Shown here: positions 1 through 7,874 of the stretch, piece by piece
Position numbering within the stretch: the first letter of the stretch is position 1
Layout of the letters: every line of letters begins with the position of its first letter
Source: SVQP01 sp045660125
Lineage (GTDB): Bacteria; Bacillota; Clostridia; Oscillospirales; CAG-272
DNA: 27,989 nt
Reading direction: 5' to 3'
Assembly: GCA_045660125.1 (NCBI GenBank)
Contig: JAZRDG010000038.1
Span: forward strand, 1-27,989
Made by a program: the position numbers and the translations under genes
The notes under the pieces: generated by a model
The model's input: the letters and a program-made list of their open reading frames with translations, nothing else
Databases searched by the model: none
Told to the model about the DNA's origin: nothing

Positions 1-127
1 TGAAGATTTGACCAACCGTACTGAGGAAGAGATGATCAGAGTCCGTAACCTCGGTAAGAAATCGCTTGAGGAAGTTATCCAGAAGCTGCACTCCCTGGGG
101 CTTGATCTCAAGAGAGAAGAAGAATAA
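1..127 (+). CDS. rpoA: RNA polymerase alpha subunit, C-terminal end (partial)
   Basis: The frame beginning at base 2 reads 41 codons to a TAA at 125-127. It ends in the last helices of the alpha C-terminal domain: EEEMIRVRNLGKKSLEEV, then a basic/acidic tail. In RpoA this domain contacts UP-element DNA and activators. The 5' part lies outside the window. The placement directly before rplQ is the standard order at the end of the ribosomal alpha operon, which supports the call although only the tail is visible. Confidence 0.93.
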   Translation, partial: EDLTNRTEEEMIRVRNLGKKSLEEVIQKLHSLGLDLKREEE

Positions 128-182
128 GCCAAAAGCAGCAAATAAGTTAAGTAAAGTAGTTTAGCAGAAGGAGGGATACGCA

Positions 183-530
183 ATGCCCGCATCCAGAAAA
201 CTCGGCAGAACGACCGATCATAGAAAAGCTATGCTTCGCGGTATGGTCACCCTGCTGCTTGAGAACGGCCAGGTTGAGACAACTCTCACCAGAGCTAAGG
301 AAGTCCGTTCCGTTGCAGAGAAGATGATCACACTGGGAAAGAAGAATACCCTTGCTAGCCGTCGTGCGGCTCTGGCATACATTACCAAGGAGGACGTTGT
401 AACTAAGCTGTTCAGCGAAATCGCTCCTGCGTATGCAGATCGTAACGGTGGTTACACCAGAATCCTGAAGACCGGCCCTCGCCGCGGTGACGCAGCAGAG
501 ATGGCGATCATCACTTTGATTAAGGACTAA
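183..530 (+). CDS. rplQ: 50S ribosomal protein L17
   Basis: The 115-residue product matches bacterial L17 over its full length (usual length about 115-130). It starts MPASRKLGRTTDHRKAMLRG and contains the TRAKEVR segment and the C-terminal RRGDAAEMAIITL motif. L17 is a large-subunit protein near the peptide exit tunnel. A strong AAGGAGG site at 168-174 sits 8 nt before the ATG. The gap to rpoA is 55 nt, so the two genes are very probably co-transcribed. Codon use is biased toward GCA/GCT and AAG, as expected for a highly expressed gene. Confidence 0.97.
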   Translation: MPASRKLGRTTDHRKAMLRGMVTLLLENGQVETTLTRAKEVRSVAEKMITLGKKNTLASRRAALAYITKEDVVTKLFSEIAPAYADRNGGYTRILKTGPRRGDAAEMAIITLIKD

Positions 531-543
531 TCAAAAAACACAC

Positions 544-568
544 ACGGGGCGGCCTTTGACCGCCCCGT
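544..568 (+). terminator. GC-rich hairpin after rplQ (weak terminator candidate)
   Basis: A perfect 9-bp stem (ACGGGGCGG at 544-552 with CCGCCCCGT at 560-568) and a 7-nt loop lie 13 nt after the rplQ stop. No T-run follows, so it may pause or partly terminate transcription, or protect the 3' end of the ribosomal transcript, rather than stop transcription outright. The next gene starts only 48 nt later. Confidence 0.4.
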
Positions 569-615
569 ATCTTCGCGTAAAGACCCCATTTATAGAAATT
601 GGAGAACAGAAACAA

Positions 616-2001
616 ATGTATGATATAGCCATTATCGGTGGCGGTATCGGCGGCCTGATGGCAGCATACCGCGCCATAGTCAACAACCCCGAGCTGAAGA
701 TCATCATTCTTGAGAAGGGACTGTCGCTTTCCAAGCGTCATTGCCCTGCAGGCAAGAACCAAAAGTGCATTCACTGCAAGGTTTGCAGCATCACCAGCGG
801 ATACGCAGGTGCAGGTGCATTTTCGGACGGCAAGTTCAATCTGGGTACTGCATACGGCGGCACGATGGGTGAGGAGCTGGGCGAGGACCTGGCGATGTAC
901 TATATCAACCAGGTGGACAGCATTCTTGAGCAGTTCGCCGACGATTATCCGCCCATGTACCACTCCAACGAGGAGCTCAAGCTCAAGTGTCTGCAGAACA
1001 ATTTGCGACTTTTGGACATGAACGTTCGTCACTTGGGTACGGATAAGAATTTTGCCACCATGCAGAGCCTGATCGACGCGCTGGAGCAAAACGGCGTTGA
1101 GATGCGCGACCTGACAGAGGTGCTTGAGATCGAAAAGCAGGACGGCTGCTATGCCGTTGCACATAGAAGAGGGAAGGGCGAGGCAGAGATGCTGCAGGCT
1201 GCTAAGATCGTGATTTCCACGGGTAGAAGCGGCTCGGACTTTGTCATTCGCACCTGCAAGAAGTTTGACATTCGCATGGATGCAAACTCGGTAGATATCG
1301 GCGTGCGCGTGGAGATGAAGGATATCATCTGGCGCGAGTTCTCGTCGCAGATCTACGAGCCCAAGATTTTGTACCGCACCAAGACGTTTGAGGACAGAAC
1401 CAGAATGTTCTGCTTCAACCAGGGCGGTCTGGTATCGGCTGAGAATAACCACGGTGTCATTACCGCAAACGGACACTCGTTTGCACAGCCCGAGAAGAAG
1501 ACCGAGAACTGCAACTTTGCAATTCTTTCGTCTATTCACTTTGACGGCGACTTCCAGAAGCCGACCGAATATGCAGAGAACATTGCAAGAAACACCAACT
1601 TTGCAGCAGAGGGCAACATTATGGTGCAGAGATTTGGCGACTTGGTCAGAGGCAGAAGAACCAACGCGCACAGACTGTCGCAGAGCACGGTCAGACCTAC
1701 GCTGCAGGCATTCCCGGGCGACTTGAGCGTCGTGCTGCCTTACCGTGCGCTGACCAACATTATCGAGACCATTTATGCGCTTGATAAGGTTGCACCCGGC
1801 TGCGCGAACGATGACACGTTGCTGTACGGCTGTGAGAATAAGTATTATTCGATCAAGCCCAAGCATAATGAGAACTTTGAGATCATGGATGGCGTGTACC
1901 TGATTGGTGACGGCAGCGGTATTACCAGAGGCTTGTCGCAGAGTGGCGCAATGGGCATCTACGTCGCGGATAAGATCACGGGCAGAGAGGTCAACGCGTA
2001 A
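616..2001 (+). CDS. FAD-dependent dehydrogenase (uncharacterised family, COG2509-like)
   Basis: The 461-residue product opens with a Rossmann FAD-binding fold: IIGGGIGG at residues 6-13 and a strand ending in Glu33 (LEKG), which should bind the ribose of FAD. Residues 43-57 carry a C-x7-C-x2-C-x2-C cluster, followed by GYAGAGAFSDGKFN. A second FAD-contact motif, GDGSG, lies near residue 431. From family knowledge this matches the uncharacterised FAD-dependent dehydrogenases of COG2509. The substrate is unknown. ATG 616 was chosen because GGAG at 601-604 precedes it and the Rossmann strand begins at once; an in-frame TTG at 556 lies inside the rplQ hairpin. The gene is 85 nt after rplQ and may receive read-through. 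It ends against a mirrored repeat element. Confidence 0.85.
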   Translation: MYDIAIIGGGIGGLMAAYRAIVNNPELKIIILEKGLSLSKRHCPAGKNQKCIHCKVCSITSGYAGAGAFSDGKFNLGTAYGGTMGEELGEDLAMYYINQVDSILEQFADDYPPMYHSNEELKLKCLQNNLRLLDMNVRHLGTDKNFATMQSLIDALEQNGVEMRDLTEVLEIEKQDGCYAVAHRRGKGEAEMLQAAKIVISTGRSGSDFVIRTCKKFDIRMDANSVDIGVRVEMKDIIWREFSSQIYEPKILYRTKTFEDRTRMFCFNQGGLVSAENNHGVITANGHSFAQPEKKTENCNFAILSSIHFDGDFQKPTEYAENIARNTNFAAEGNIMVQRFGDLVRGRRTNAHRLSQSTVRPTLQAFPGDLSVVLPYRALTNIIETIYALDKVAPGCANDDTLLYGCENKYYSIKPKHNENFEIMDGVYLIGDGSGITRGLSQSGAMGIYVADKITGREVNA

Positions 2002-2012
2002 AGCGGATAACC

Positions 2013-2078
2013 CCACTCATGAAAGTTTTTGCGTCGCCACCATACGGACGACTCCACTCATGAAAGTTTTTGCGTCGC
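2013..2078 (+). repeat. 25-bp direct repeat at the edge of element A
   Basis: The 25 bases at 2013-2037 recur exactly at 2054-2078. Both begin CCACTCATGAAAGTTTTTGC. The copies are 41 bp apart start to start and separated by a short spacer containing ACCATACGGACGACT. Only the second copy continues into the full four-hairpin arm. The first therefore looks like an edge fragment or a duplication of the element end. Confidence 0.85.
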
Positions 2079-2225
2079 TTTTTTCAAAAAGCGACCGGGG
2101 ACTTGGGGCAGCGCCCCGAGTCGCGCCCGCAGGCGCGAAATAACCAAAACGCCGTTTTTTGGTTCTTTTTTGCGGCTACTCCGTCAAAAAAGAACGGAGA
2201 GAATTATCTCAATGTAATAAAATAA

Positions 2226-2258
2226 GGGAGTTACCTATGCAGGTAGCTCCCTTTTTTT
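2226..2258 (+). terminator. Intrinsic terminator at the centre of repeat element A
   Basis: An 11-bp stem (GGGAGTTACCT at 2226-2236 with AGGTAGCTCCC at 2241-2251, one G-T pair) is followed by seven T. It is oriented to stop plus-strand transcripts from the FAD-dehydrogenase side. It lies between the two arms of the mirrored repeat. Confidence 0.85.
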
Positions 2259-2443
2259 GTTTATGTGAGAAAACCGTTTCCGTTCTTTTTGAGCAAGGAG
2301 CTGCAAAAAGAACCAAAAACAGCGAGAATAAGTTTCGCCTCTGCGGAGGCGACCAAGGGCGCTGCCCTTGGAGCCCGCGAGCTTTTGAAAAAGCTCGACC
2401 AAAACTTTTCATGAGTTGGTGTCCGTGTGGTGGCGGTTGTCCG

Positions 2444-4102
2444 TTACAGCACCGCCGTCATTTGCGGTACCAGCAGGTAAATGACGATCAGGAAGTAGAC
2501 CAGCAGCGTCAGCGTGTCTACAATTGTCGTAATAAACGGAGATGCCATGACCGACGGGTCAAGCTTGATTACCTTTGCGCCAATCGGCAAAATCGCGCCA
2601 ATCAGCTTTGCCAGAACAATGGCTACAAACACAGTTGCACTGACCGCCGCCGCAATCATCAGATACTGCGGCTCGGTGTTGAACTTGCAATCATACGCCC
2701 AGGTCTTGATAAAGCACGCAACAAATACGCACGCGCCGCAAAGAATGGCAATACGGATCTCCTTCCATACCACGCGCAAAATATCCTTGGTCTCAATCTC
2801 ACCAAGCGAAAGCGCACGAATGACCGTAACAGAGGATTGTCCGCCCGCGTTACCGCCCGTACTCATCAGCATGGGAATAAACGCCGAAAGGGAAAGCACC
2901 AGCGGAAAATCAAGCGCGTCGATCTTGCCCTCCAGCATAGTGATGATCGTGCCCGTAAACGTTGCCGTCAGCATCAGAAGCAGCAGCCAGGGAATACGCT
3001 TTTTGAAGTTTTCCCAAACGCTTGTACGCATATAGGGCTTGTCGGTCGGCAAAATTGCCGCCATCTTTTCGATATCCTCAGTGGTCTCTTCTTCAATGAC
3101 GTCCAACGCGTCATCGACGGTTACGATACCAACCAAGCGCGACTCACGGTCCACGATGGGCAGCGAGAGCAGGTTGTACTTTGCAATGATGTCGGCAACC
3201 GTTTCCTGGTCGTCGAGCGTGTTTGCGTAAATGATGTTCGGCTCCATAATGTCGCCGATCAGCTCGTCACGCGCCGAGAAAAGCAGATCCTTAAAGGATA
3301 CGATACCCTCCAGAATACGGCTGTCGTCAATGACGTAAGCGGTATATACCGTTTCCTTGTCAATACCGGTCTGGCGGATGTGCTTGATCGCCTCGGAAAC
3401 CGTCATGGTCTTGCGCAGATCCACAAACTCGGAGGTCATCACGCTACCTGCGCTGTCCTCGGGGTAGGCAAGCAGACGGTTGATCTGTGCACGCGTCTCG
3501 GGCGTGGTGTTTTTCTTGATGCGGCGCACAATGTTGGCAGGCATCTCGGTCAGCATGTCAACCGCGTCGTCAAGGAACAAGTCTTCCACGATGACCGCGA
3601 TTTCTCGGTCGGTCATTGCAGAGATAATGCGCTCCTGCAAGGGCGCGTCAAGCTCGGCAAAAACCTCTGCCGCGCTGTCCTTTTTCAGCAAACGGAATAC
3701 GGCGGGGATACGCTTGGGGGGCAGATTTTCAAAGAAATCCGCCGCGTCGATCGGGTTGAGCTTTTCCAGCTCGCGCACGAAATCGGCGTATTTTTTGTTG
3801 TCCAGCAGATCCTCCAGGCTTTCGAAGGTGTCCTCAATGATCTCCTCATAGGAGTCGGGCATTTCGTCCTCGGCAAGAGCCTGTTCGTCCTGCTCAACCT
3901 CGCGTTCCTGCTCCTCCTCCTCGCGCTCAAGCTGCTCATCCAGCTCGCGCTCGGCTCTCTCTTGCTCGTCCTCGTCTTCACACTGTCGCGGGGCGGGTGG
4001 TATTTGTTGATTTTCTTCGGTTTGATTTTCCAGCTCCTCATCGAGCTTTTCATTTTCTTCGCGCAAGAGAAACACCCCACTTTCCACTGTTAGTATGGGC
4101 AT
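2444..4102 (-). CDS. mgtE: Magnesium transporter, MgtE family, with acidic N-terminal extension
   Basis: The 552-residue product has the MgtE order: a cytosolic N domain of short helical repeats (about 95-200), a CBS pair (about 215-340, with the segments LEGIVSFKDLLF and LVGIVTVDDALDVI), and a membrane part (about 370-552) with the signature STGGNAGGQS near 414. MgtE forms a dimeric Mg2+ channel gated by Mg2+ binding to the N and CBS domains. Typical members have about 450 residues. This one has roughly 80 extra, very Glu/Asp-rich residues at about 15-92. ATG 4102 was chosen because an upstream in-frame TTG at 4156 lies inside the -35 box. A GGGGG tract 5 nt before the ATG is a poor ribosome site. 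The gene is convergent with the FAD-dehydrogenase gene. Confidence 0.93.
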   Translation of the reverse strand: MPILTVESGVFLLREENEKLDEELENQTEENQQIPPAPRQCEDEDEQERAERELDEQLEREEEEQEREVEQDEQALAEDEMPDSYEEIIEDTFESLEDLLDNKKYADFVRELEKLNPIDAADFFENLPPKRIPAVFRLLKKDSAAEVFAELDAPLQERIISAMTDREIAVIVEDLFLDDAVDMLTEMPANIVRRIKKNTTPETRAQINRLLAYPEDSAGSVMTSEFVDLRKTMTVSEAIKHIRQTGIDKETVYTAYVIDDSRILEGIVSFKDLLFSARDELIGDIMEPNIIYANTLDDQETVADIIAKYNLLSLPIVDRESRLVGIVTVDDALDVIEEETTEDIEKMAAILPTDKPYMRTSVWENFKKRIPWLLLLMLTATFTGTIITMLEGKIDALDFPLVLSLSAFIPMLMSTGGNAGGQSSVTVIRALSLGEIETKDILRVVWKEIRIAILCGACVFVACFIKTWAYDCKFNTEPQYLMIAAAVSATVFVAIVLAKLIGAILPIGAKVIKLDPSVMASPFITTIVDTLTLLVYFLIVIYLLVPQMTAVL

Positions 4103-4126
4103 AATTGCCCCCAAAATACCATTCTC

Positions 4127-4156
4127 ATTATACCACCGATAGGCACTTTTTGTCAA
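4127..4156 (-). promoter_or_regulatory. Sigma-A promoter of mgtE
   Basis: On the minus strand, TTGACA (4151-4156) and TATAAT (4127-4132) are separated by 18 nt. Both boxes match consensus. The predicted start is near 4120, which leaves a leader of only about 18 nt. There is therefore no room for an M-box magnesium riboswitch, which controls mgtE in some Bacillota. Confidence 0.85.
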
Positions 4157-4218
4157 CTGCCAATATTGACAAAAATTCAGCGCAGGTTTGTGCGTAAGGG
4201 AGAAAATGCGCAGCAGAT

Positions 4219-4251
4219 AAAAAATCCCCTGCCGCTATAGCGGCAGGGGAT
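4219..4251 (-). terminator. Terminator of the lipoprotein operon
   Basis: A 28-bp perfect palindrome at 4224-4251 (half-site ATCCCCTGCCGCTA) is followed on the minus strand by a run of T (A-run at 4219-4224 on the plus strand). It begins about 10 nt after the stop of the last lipoprotein gene. Confidence 0.88.
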
Positions 4252-4261
4252 AGATGCATTT

Positions 4262-4762
4262 TTACATTTCTGCAACTGCTTTTGTAAGGAAGGCGGTTGC
4301 AAGCAGGTCGTTGAATTCCTGTTCTGTTCCTCCACGTAAGGAGATTGCATAGCAATAGCCGTTATACACAAACAGCATTTCCTGCGCTTGCGCGCCATCT
4401 GCCGCGATAAAGGTGGAGCGAACGGCTTGCTGCTCTAAAAAAGTGGTTCTTTGCGACGTGTCGCCGTGTTCTTGGATGTACGCCACGTAGCCGTCCAATA
4501 CTTGATCAACGTCTCCGTCAAGCGTCTTTATGGAAAGCAGAATGGTTTGCGCGTAAAAGCCTTTCTCATATACCCACAAATAGTCGTCGCTTTGCGTAGA
4601 GTCGCGGATGAATGCGGGGGGCAGGGTGATATTCAGGTCGTAAAAAGTGACCTCGGTTTCGGGCATCTCCAAAAAACGGTCCAATACTGCGCATCCTGAC
4701 AAGCTAAAAACCAAAAGCAGGGATGCCAGCGCGAGGCATAAGTAGCGAAGTGTACGTTTCAT
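4262..4762 (-). CDS. Small predicted lipoprotein
   Basis: The 166-residue product begins with a lipoprotein signal: MKRTLR, a hydrophobic stretch, then the lipobox LSGC with the lipidated Cys at residue 24. It should be anchored to the outer face of the membrane. The rest (VTFYDLNITLPPAF through a C-terminal helix) resembles small alpha/beta stress-type lipoproteins, but I do not recognise the family. The start at 4762 (ATG, preceded by GGAG) fits the signal peptide; a longer TTG start would overlap the upstream gene and precede the signal. It lies 20 nt after the upstream lipoprotein gene and so is probably the last gene of that operon. Confidence 0.75.
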   Translation of the reverse strand: MKRTLRYLCLALASLLLVFSLSGCAVLDRFLEMPETEVTFYDLNITLPPAFIRDSTQSDDYLWVYEKGFYAQTILLSIKTLDGDVDQVLDGYVAYIQEHGDTSQRTTFLEQQAVRSTFIAADGAQAQEMLFVYNGYCYAISLRGGTEQEFNDLLATAFLTKAVAEM

Positions 4763-4782
4763 AGTTGTTTCTCCGTGTCGTA

Positions 4783-6171
4783 TCAATCAAATTCAACCTT
4801 AATAGTACCGTTATAATTCAGCGACGCCTTGCCGTTGAAGCTGATCTGAATGCTGCCCGTGGCGCGGAATTCGCTGGTAATCGAGGTGATGCTTCCGTCC
4901 TTTACCTTGATCGTGATCGTGTGTGCACCAGAGGTAAAGGTTGCGCCCGATGCAACCACCAACTGACCGACCGTGCTGTCCTTGGAAACGTCCATTTGTA
5001 TACGATATCCATCGTCGGTCTTTTCAATGTCCGTGACAAACAGGGAAGTGTATCCAAGCCCCGGAACGTTGATCAGCTCGGCAATATAGTCCTCTGCCTC
5101 CTGCTCGGTCTTTTTGATGGTATTGGAATCTTCGCCTTCATAGGTGGTGGTTTGATTACCGTCCGCGTAGGAAATGTGCTTGCTGTCCTTGCCTTCGGTC
5201 ACGTCCGCCTCAAAGGTCAGCTTGTCCTTGTCGCGTGCATAGGTCACCTTGGCGGTCTCGGTCTGCTTGTTGGTTTGGTCTAAAAGGGAAGCGCTGACCG
5301 AGGTTGTCGCAGTAAAGCTGCCCTCCTTGGCATTGATGCGATCCTCGATCATCTCATCAATTTCCTTGAGCAAAGCAAGGCTTTCGATCTTCTTGTAGGA
5401 GTCGGGGGAAAGATTGCTTGTCTTGCGCTCCACCTGATCAAACTGCGAATAGGTCATGGTCATGCTGTAGGCGGGCTGGTAGTACGAGGTTTTTTCTTCA
5501 AATACCATTTCAAGCGAGATCTTGCCGGGATAATAGTCCTCGTCTATCTCCATATCCACCTTCATGTCGATCGGCTTGCGCTTGAACAGATCCTCGGTCA
5601 TGCCCATCAGCTCGGAAAGCTGCTCCATGGTGTCCTGCGAATAGCCCGAGAAGTGCAGCACGTAACCGCCGTCCACCTTTTCCATCTCGCGATTTTCGCA
5701 TTGCTCAAGCGTCAGCCCGTTCAAGCTGTCGTCCGAGATGTATTTGCGGTATTCCTTCGGCGTCATTTCGCTGCAAAGCTTGCGCCACGTGTCGCCTTGC
5801 TTGTAGTGATCGAATGCATAGCCGTCATGATAAGCGGTAATGCTTTTGATGGTTACGTTGAGTGCGTCCTTACTCGCGTTCATCTTGTTGGTCATTTCGG
5901 AATAGTAATAATAATCGTTCTTGTCCTTGCCCTGATCCTCGATCATGTATCCGTTGGCTTGTCCTGTGATCTTGGTCGTGTCAGCGTAAACCGTGAATTC
6001 CGCCTCAACGTCCACGCGGTAGCTCTGCAGGGAATTCAGCCGCAAATTCATGCGACGCTCTACCTGCCCTGCGGTCATGGCAGCGGGCATGACGTTGAGC
6101 ACCGTGCCGCACGAGCTCAGCATGATCACGCATACCAGCAAAAGGCTTACCCACATCATTCTTTTTTTCAT
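4783..6171 (-). CDS. Predicted lipoprotein, paralogue of the neighbouring upstream gene
   Basis: The 462-residue product starts MKKRMMW with a hydrophobic segment and the lipobox LSSC. AGGAGG 9 nt upstream fixes the start at 6171. The mature part shares ordered motifs with the 460-residue product of 6280-7662: SLQSYRVDVEAEFTVYA, a YYYYSE segment, AYHDGYAFDHY, RKLCSEMTP and a C-terminal beta-rich domain. The repeated long beta strands resemble DUF6612-like or LolA/LppX-type folds, but I do not assign a function. No clear promoter is seen in the 108-nt gap from the upstream paralogue, so transcription probably continues from it. Confidence 0.78.
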   Translation of the reverse strand: MKKRMMWVSLLLVCVIMLSSCGTVLNVMPAAMTAGQVERRMNLRLNSLQSYRVDVEAEFTVYADTTKITGQANGYMIEDQGKDKNDYYYYSEMTNKMNASKDALNVTIKSITAYHDGYAFDHYKQGDTWRKLCSEMTPKEYRKYISDDSLNGLTLEQCENREMEKVDGGYVLHFSGYSQDTMEQLSELMGMTEDLFKRKPIDMKVDMEIDEDYYPGKISLEMVFEEKTSYYQPAYSMTMTYSQFDQVERKTSNLSPDSYKKIESLALLKEIDEMIEDRINAKEGSFTATTSVSASLLDQTNKQTETAKVTYARDKDKLTFEADVTEGKDSKHISYADGNQTTTYEGEDSNTIKKTEQEAEDYIAELINVPGLGYTSLFVTDIEKTDDGYRIQMDVSKDSTVGQLVVASGATFTSGAHTITIKVKDGSITSITSEFRATGSIQISFNGKASLNYNGTIKVEFD

Positions 6172-6206
6172 CAAATTGTCCTCCTTTTTGAGAATTGTCT
6201 TCATCT

Positions 6207-6274
6207 ATATAGACGCAAAAAAACTCAAAAATGATCTCGAAAAATCAAAAAAACTTTGTAAATAATCTGTGAAT
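6207..6274 (-). repeat. Upstream block duplicated with the lipoprotein genes (copy 1)
   Basis: The plus-strand words ATATAGACGC (6207-6216) and TTGTAAATAATCTGTGAAT (6256-6274) recur upstream of the paralogous gene at 7717-7726 and 7766-7784, with the same 40-nt step between the end of the first and the start of the second. The long word differs at one base of 19. In this copy the TTGACA/TATACT promoter found in the other copy is not preserved. Confidence 0.75.
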
Positions 6275-6279
6275 GAGCG

Positions 6280-7662
6280 TCATTCGAATGCCACGATAAT
6301 GCTGCCTTGGTATTGCAGTGTTTGTCCGGATAGCGTGGTGCTTGCATCAAACGAGTGGATCAGCTTGATCAGCTTACCGCGCTTGAGCACAAATTCAATG
6401 GTTTCGGAGCTCTGCGTCATGTTCACGCCAAGGGCATCGCTCAGCTGATCCACAACGCCGTTGTTGGGCGGCATCATGGTAACCAGATAACCGGTTTTGG
6501 TCTTTTCGATATTGATCACGCGCGTGTAGGCGTATCCGAACGAGGGGTCATTGATCAAGGCCAGCAGCTCTTGCTTGGCTTGTTCGTCGGTCATTCTGTT
6601 GATCTTGCTGCCGTCGGGCGCAGGAAGACCGATCATATCTCCGTTACTGTAGGTGACCTTGGTGGCAACGATGTCGCCATCCTCGATCTCTGCTTGGAAC
6701 GAAAAGCCCTCCTTGGTATTGGAAAACGATGCGGTGACGTCCACTTGGGAGGTGGTGTTGGTTTCCTTGCCGAAGGTCACGTTGTGCACGGTCTCTCTTG
6801 TAAAGCTGCCTTTCTTTTGATCCAGCGTGTCGGAGATCATTTGATCCAGCTCCTTGAGCAGGCGCAGATCCTTGATCATGGTGTAATCCTCCGGTTCGAT
6901 CGTACGGATGATGTGCTCGGCTGCATTGTACTCGGAAAATTCGATCACCATGCGGAAATAAGGGGGCGTGTCTTTGTAGTATTTCTCACTGTCAAACGTC
7001 AGCTCCAGCAAAATCTCGGTGGGGAGATAGTCTTTGTCAAGCGTCAGCGTGACCTGCATATCCTGCAGCGTATCGTCAATCAGATCCGCAATGCCCGTCG
7101 CAACCGCCATGGCGTGCATAGCGTCCGCGCTGTAGCCCGAGCAGGAAAGGGTATACCCCGTGTCGGTTTGCGCAAAAGTCGTGCTTTGGCAATCGGTGTA
7201 GCCAAAATCAATGATGTCGCTGTCGCCTTGGCGATATTCGCGGAAATTGGCAGGCGTCATTTTGGAGCACAGCTTGCGTGGCGTGCGGTTATACGTGTAG
7301 GATGCGTAGGCAATGCCGTCGTTGTAAGCGTCAATGCTTGAAATCGTGATCTTTGTTACGTTGTCTACGGTCATGACGTTTCGGATCTCGGTATAGGAGT
7401 AGTAGTTGCCAATACCCTTGCCCGCGTCCTCAATGACAATGCTTGTCAGCTCACCGCGCATCTTGGTGCCTTGTGCATACAAAACAAAGTCCATTGCCAC
7501 GTCTGCGCGGTAGCTTTGCAGAGCAGCCATTTGAGCGTCCATGCGCTCTGCTGCCTGTTCTGCGGTGGAGGCAGGGGTGCTCAAATCAATCTGCGTGTTA
7601 CAAGCGGCAAGCAAGGTTGCGCAAAGCAGTATCAAGCATATCAGAATGTTTCCTTTTTTCAT
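6280..7662 (-). CDS. Predicted lipoprotein, first gene of the lipoprotein operon
   Basis: The 460-residue product starts MKKGNILICLILLCATLLAAC, a lipoprotein signal with lipobox LAAC, and AGGAGGG precedes the ATG. It is a clear paralogue of the next gene: both share LQSYR-DV, IED-GK, a YY-Y-E segment, RKLCS-MTP, then a LLKELDQMI-like helix in the middle and a beta-rich end. Tandem duplication is the simplest origin. The protein should sit on the outer membrane face of the cell. Function is unknown. It lies divergently from the phosphofructokinase gene and has its own consensus promoter. Confidence 0.8.
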   Translation of the reverse strand: MKKGNILICLILLCATLLAACNTQIDLSTPASTAEQAAERMDAQMAALQSYRADVAMDFVLYAQGTKMRGELTSIVIEDAGKGIGNYYSYTEIRNVMTVDNVTKITISSIDAYNDGIAYASYTYNRTPRKLCSKMTPANFREYRQGDSDIIDFGYTDCQSTTFAQTDTGYTLSCSGYSADAMHAMAVATGIADLIDDTLQDMQVTLTLDKDYLPTEILLELTFDSEKYYKDTPPYFRMVIEFSEYNAAEHIIRTIEPEDYTMIKDLRLLKELDQMISDTLDQKKGSFTRETVHNVTFGKETNTTSQVDVTASFSNTKEGFSFQAEIEDGDIVATKVTYSNGDMIGLPAPDGSKINRMTDEQAKQELLALINDPSFGYAYTRVINIEKTKTGYLVTMMPPNNGVVDQLSDALGVNMTQSSETIEFVLKRGKLIKLIHSFDASTTLSGQTLQYQGSIIVAFE

Positions 7663-7688
7663 GTTCTTGGCCCTCCTGTTACGTTTTC

Positions 7689-7717
7689 AGTATAACAAAA
7701 AATACCGCCTTTGTCAA
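7689..7717 (-). promoter_or_regulatory. Sigma-A promoter of the lipoprotein operon
   Basis: On the minus strand, TTGACA (7712-7717) and TATACT (7689-7694) are 17 nt apart, directing transcription toward the gene that starts at 7662. Confidence 0.85.
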
Positions 7718-7784
7718 TATAGACGCCAAACCGCGCGCAAAAGTCCGCCCACTTGGCGGAAAATATTGTAAATAAACTGTGAAT
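7717..7784 (-). repeat. Upstream block duplicated with the lipoprotein genes (copy 2)
   Basis: ATATAGACGC (7717-7726) and TTGTAAATAAACTGTGAAT (7766-7784), given as plus strand, match the pair at 6207-6274 with identical spacing. This copy lies between two divergent promoters. It may be a transcription factor site or simply a trace of the duplication. Confidence 0.75.
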
Positions 7785-7806
7785 TTGACTTACCTTGCCA
7801 TTTTCA

Positions 7807-7835
7807 TTGACAATCACGCCCCGATATGGTATACT
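7807..7835 (+). promoter_or_regulatory. Sigma-A promoter of the phosphofructokinase gene
   Basis: TTGACA (7807-7812) and TATACT (7830-7835) are separated by 17 nt, about 40 nt upstream of the start codon at 7875. Confidence 0.87.
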
Positions 7836-7874
7836 GAATGTAACAATCCTTGTATGAAAAGAGAGGGAATATAT

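Larger units (their letters stand above)
2013..2443. repeat. Mirrored four-hairpin repeat element, copy A
   Basis: The gap between the convergent FAD-dehydrogenase and mgtE genes holds two arms in opposite orientation. Each arm carries the same four hairpins from outside to inside. In the left arm the stems are 2074-2095, 2103-2119, 2121-2138 (loop CGCA) and 2162-2172 paired with 2185-2195. In the right arm, in mirror order, they are 2282-2291 with 2304-2313, 2336-2351 (loop TGCG, the complement of CGCA), 2353-2371 and 2378-2397. The outer edge reads CCACTCATGAAAGTTTT. The centre holds a terminator hairpin at 2226-2251. No plausible coding sequence is seen. A second copy lies at 9890-10395. 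This is an observed structure; its role is unknown. Confidence 0.85.

Noticed and set aside
2159..4093. 644-codon plus-strand open frame opposite mgtE
   Set aside because: It starts inside the repeat element and then mirrors mgtE codons. The product has no coherent domain.
4103..4261. M-box magnesium riboswitch before mgtE
   Set aside because: The promoter places the transcript start only about 18 nt before the start codon, leaving no space for the aptamer.
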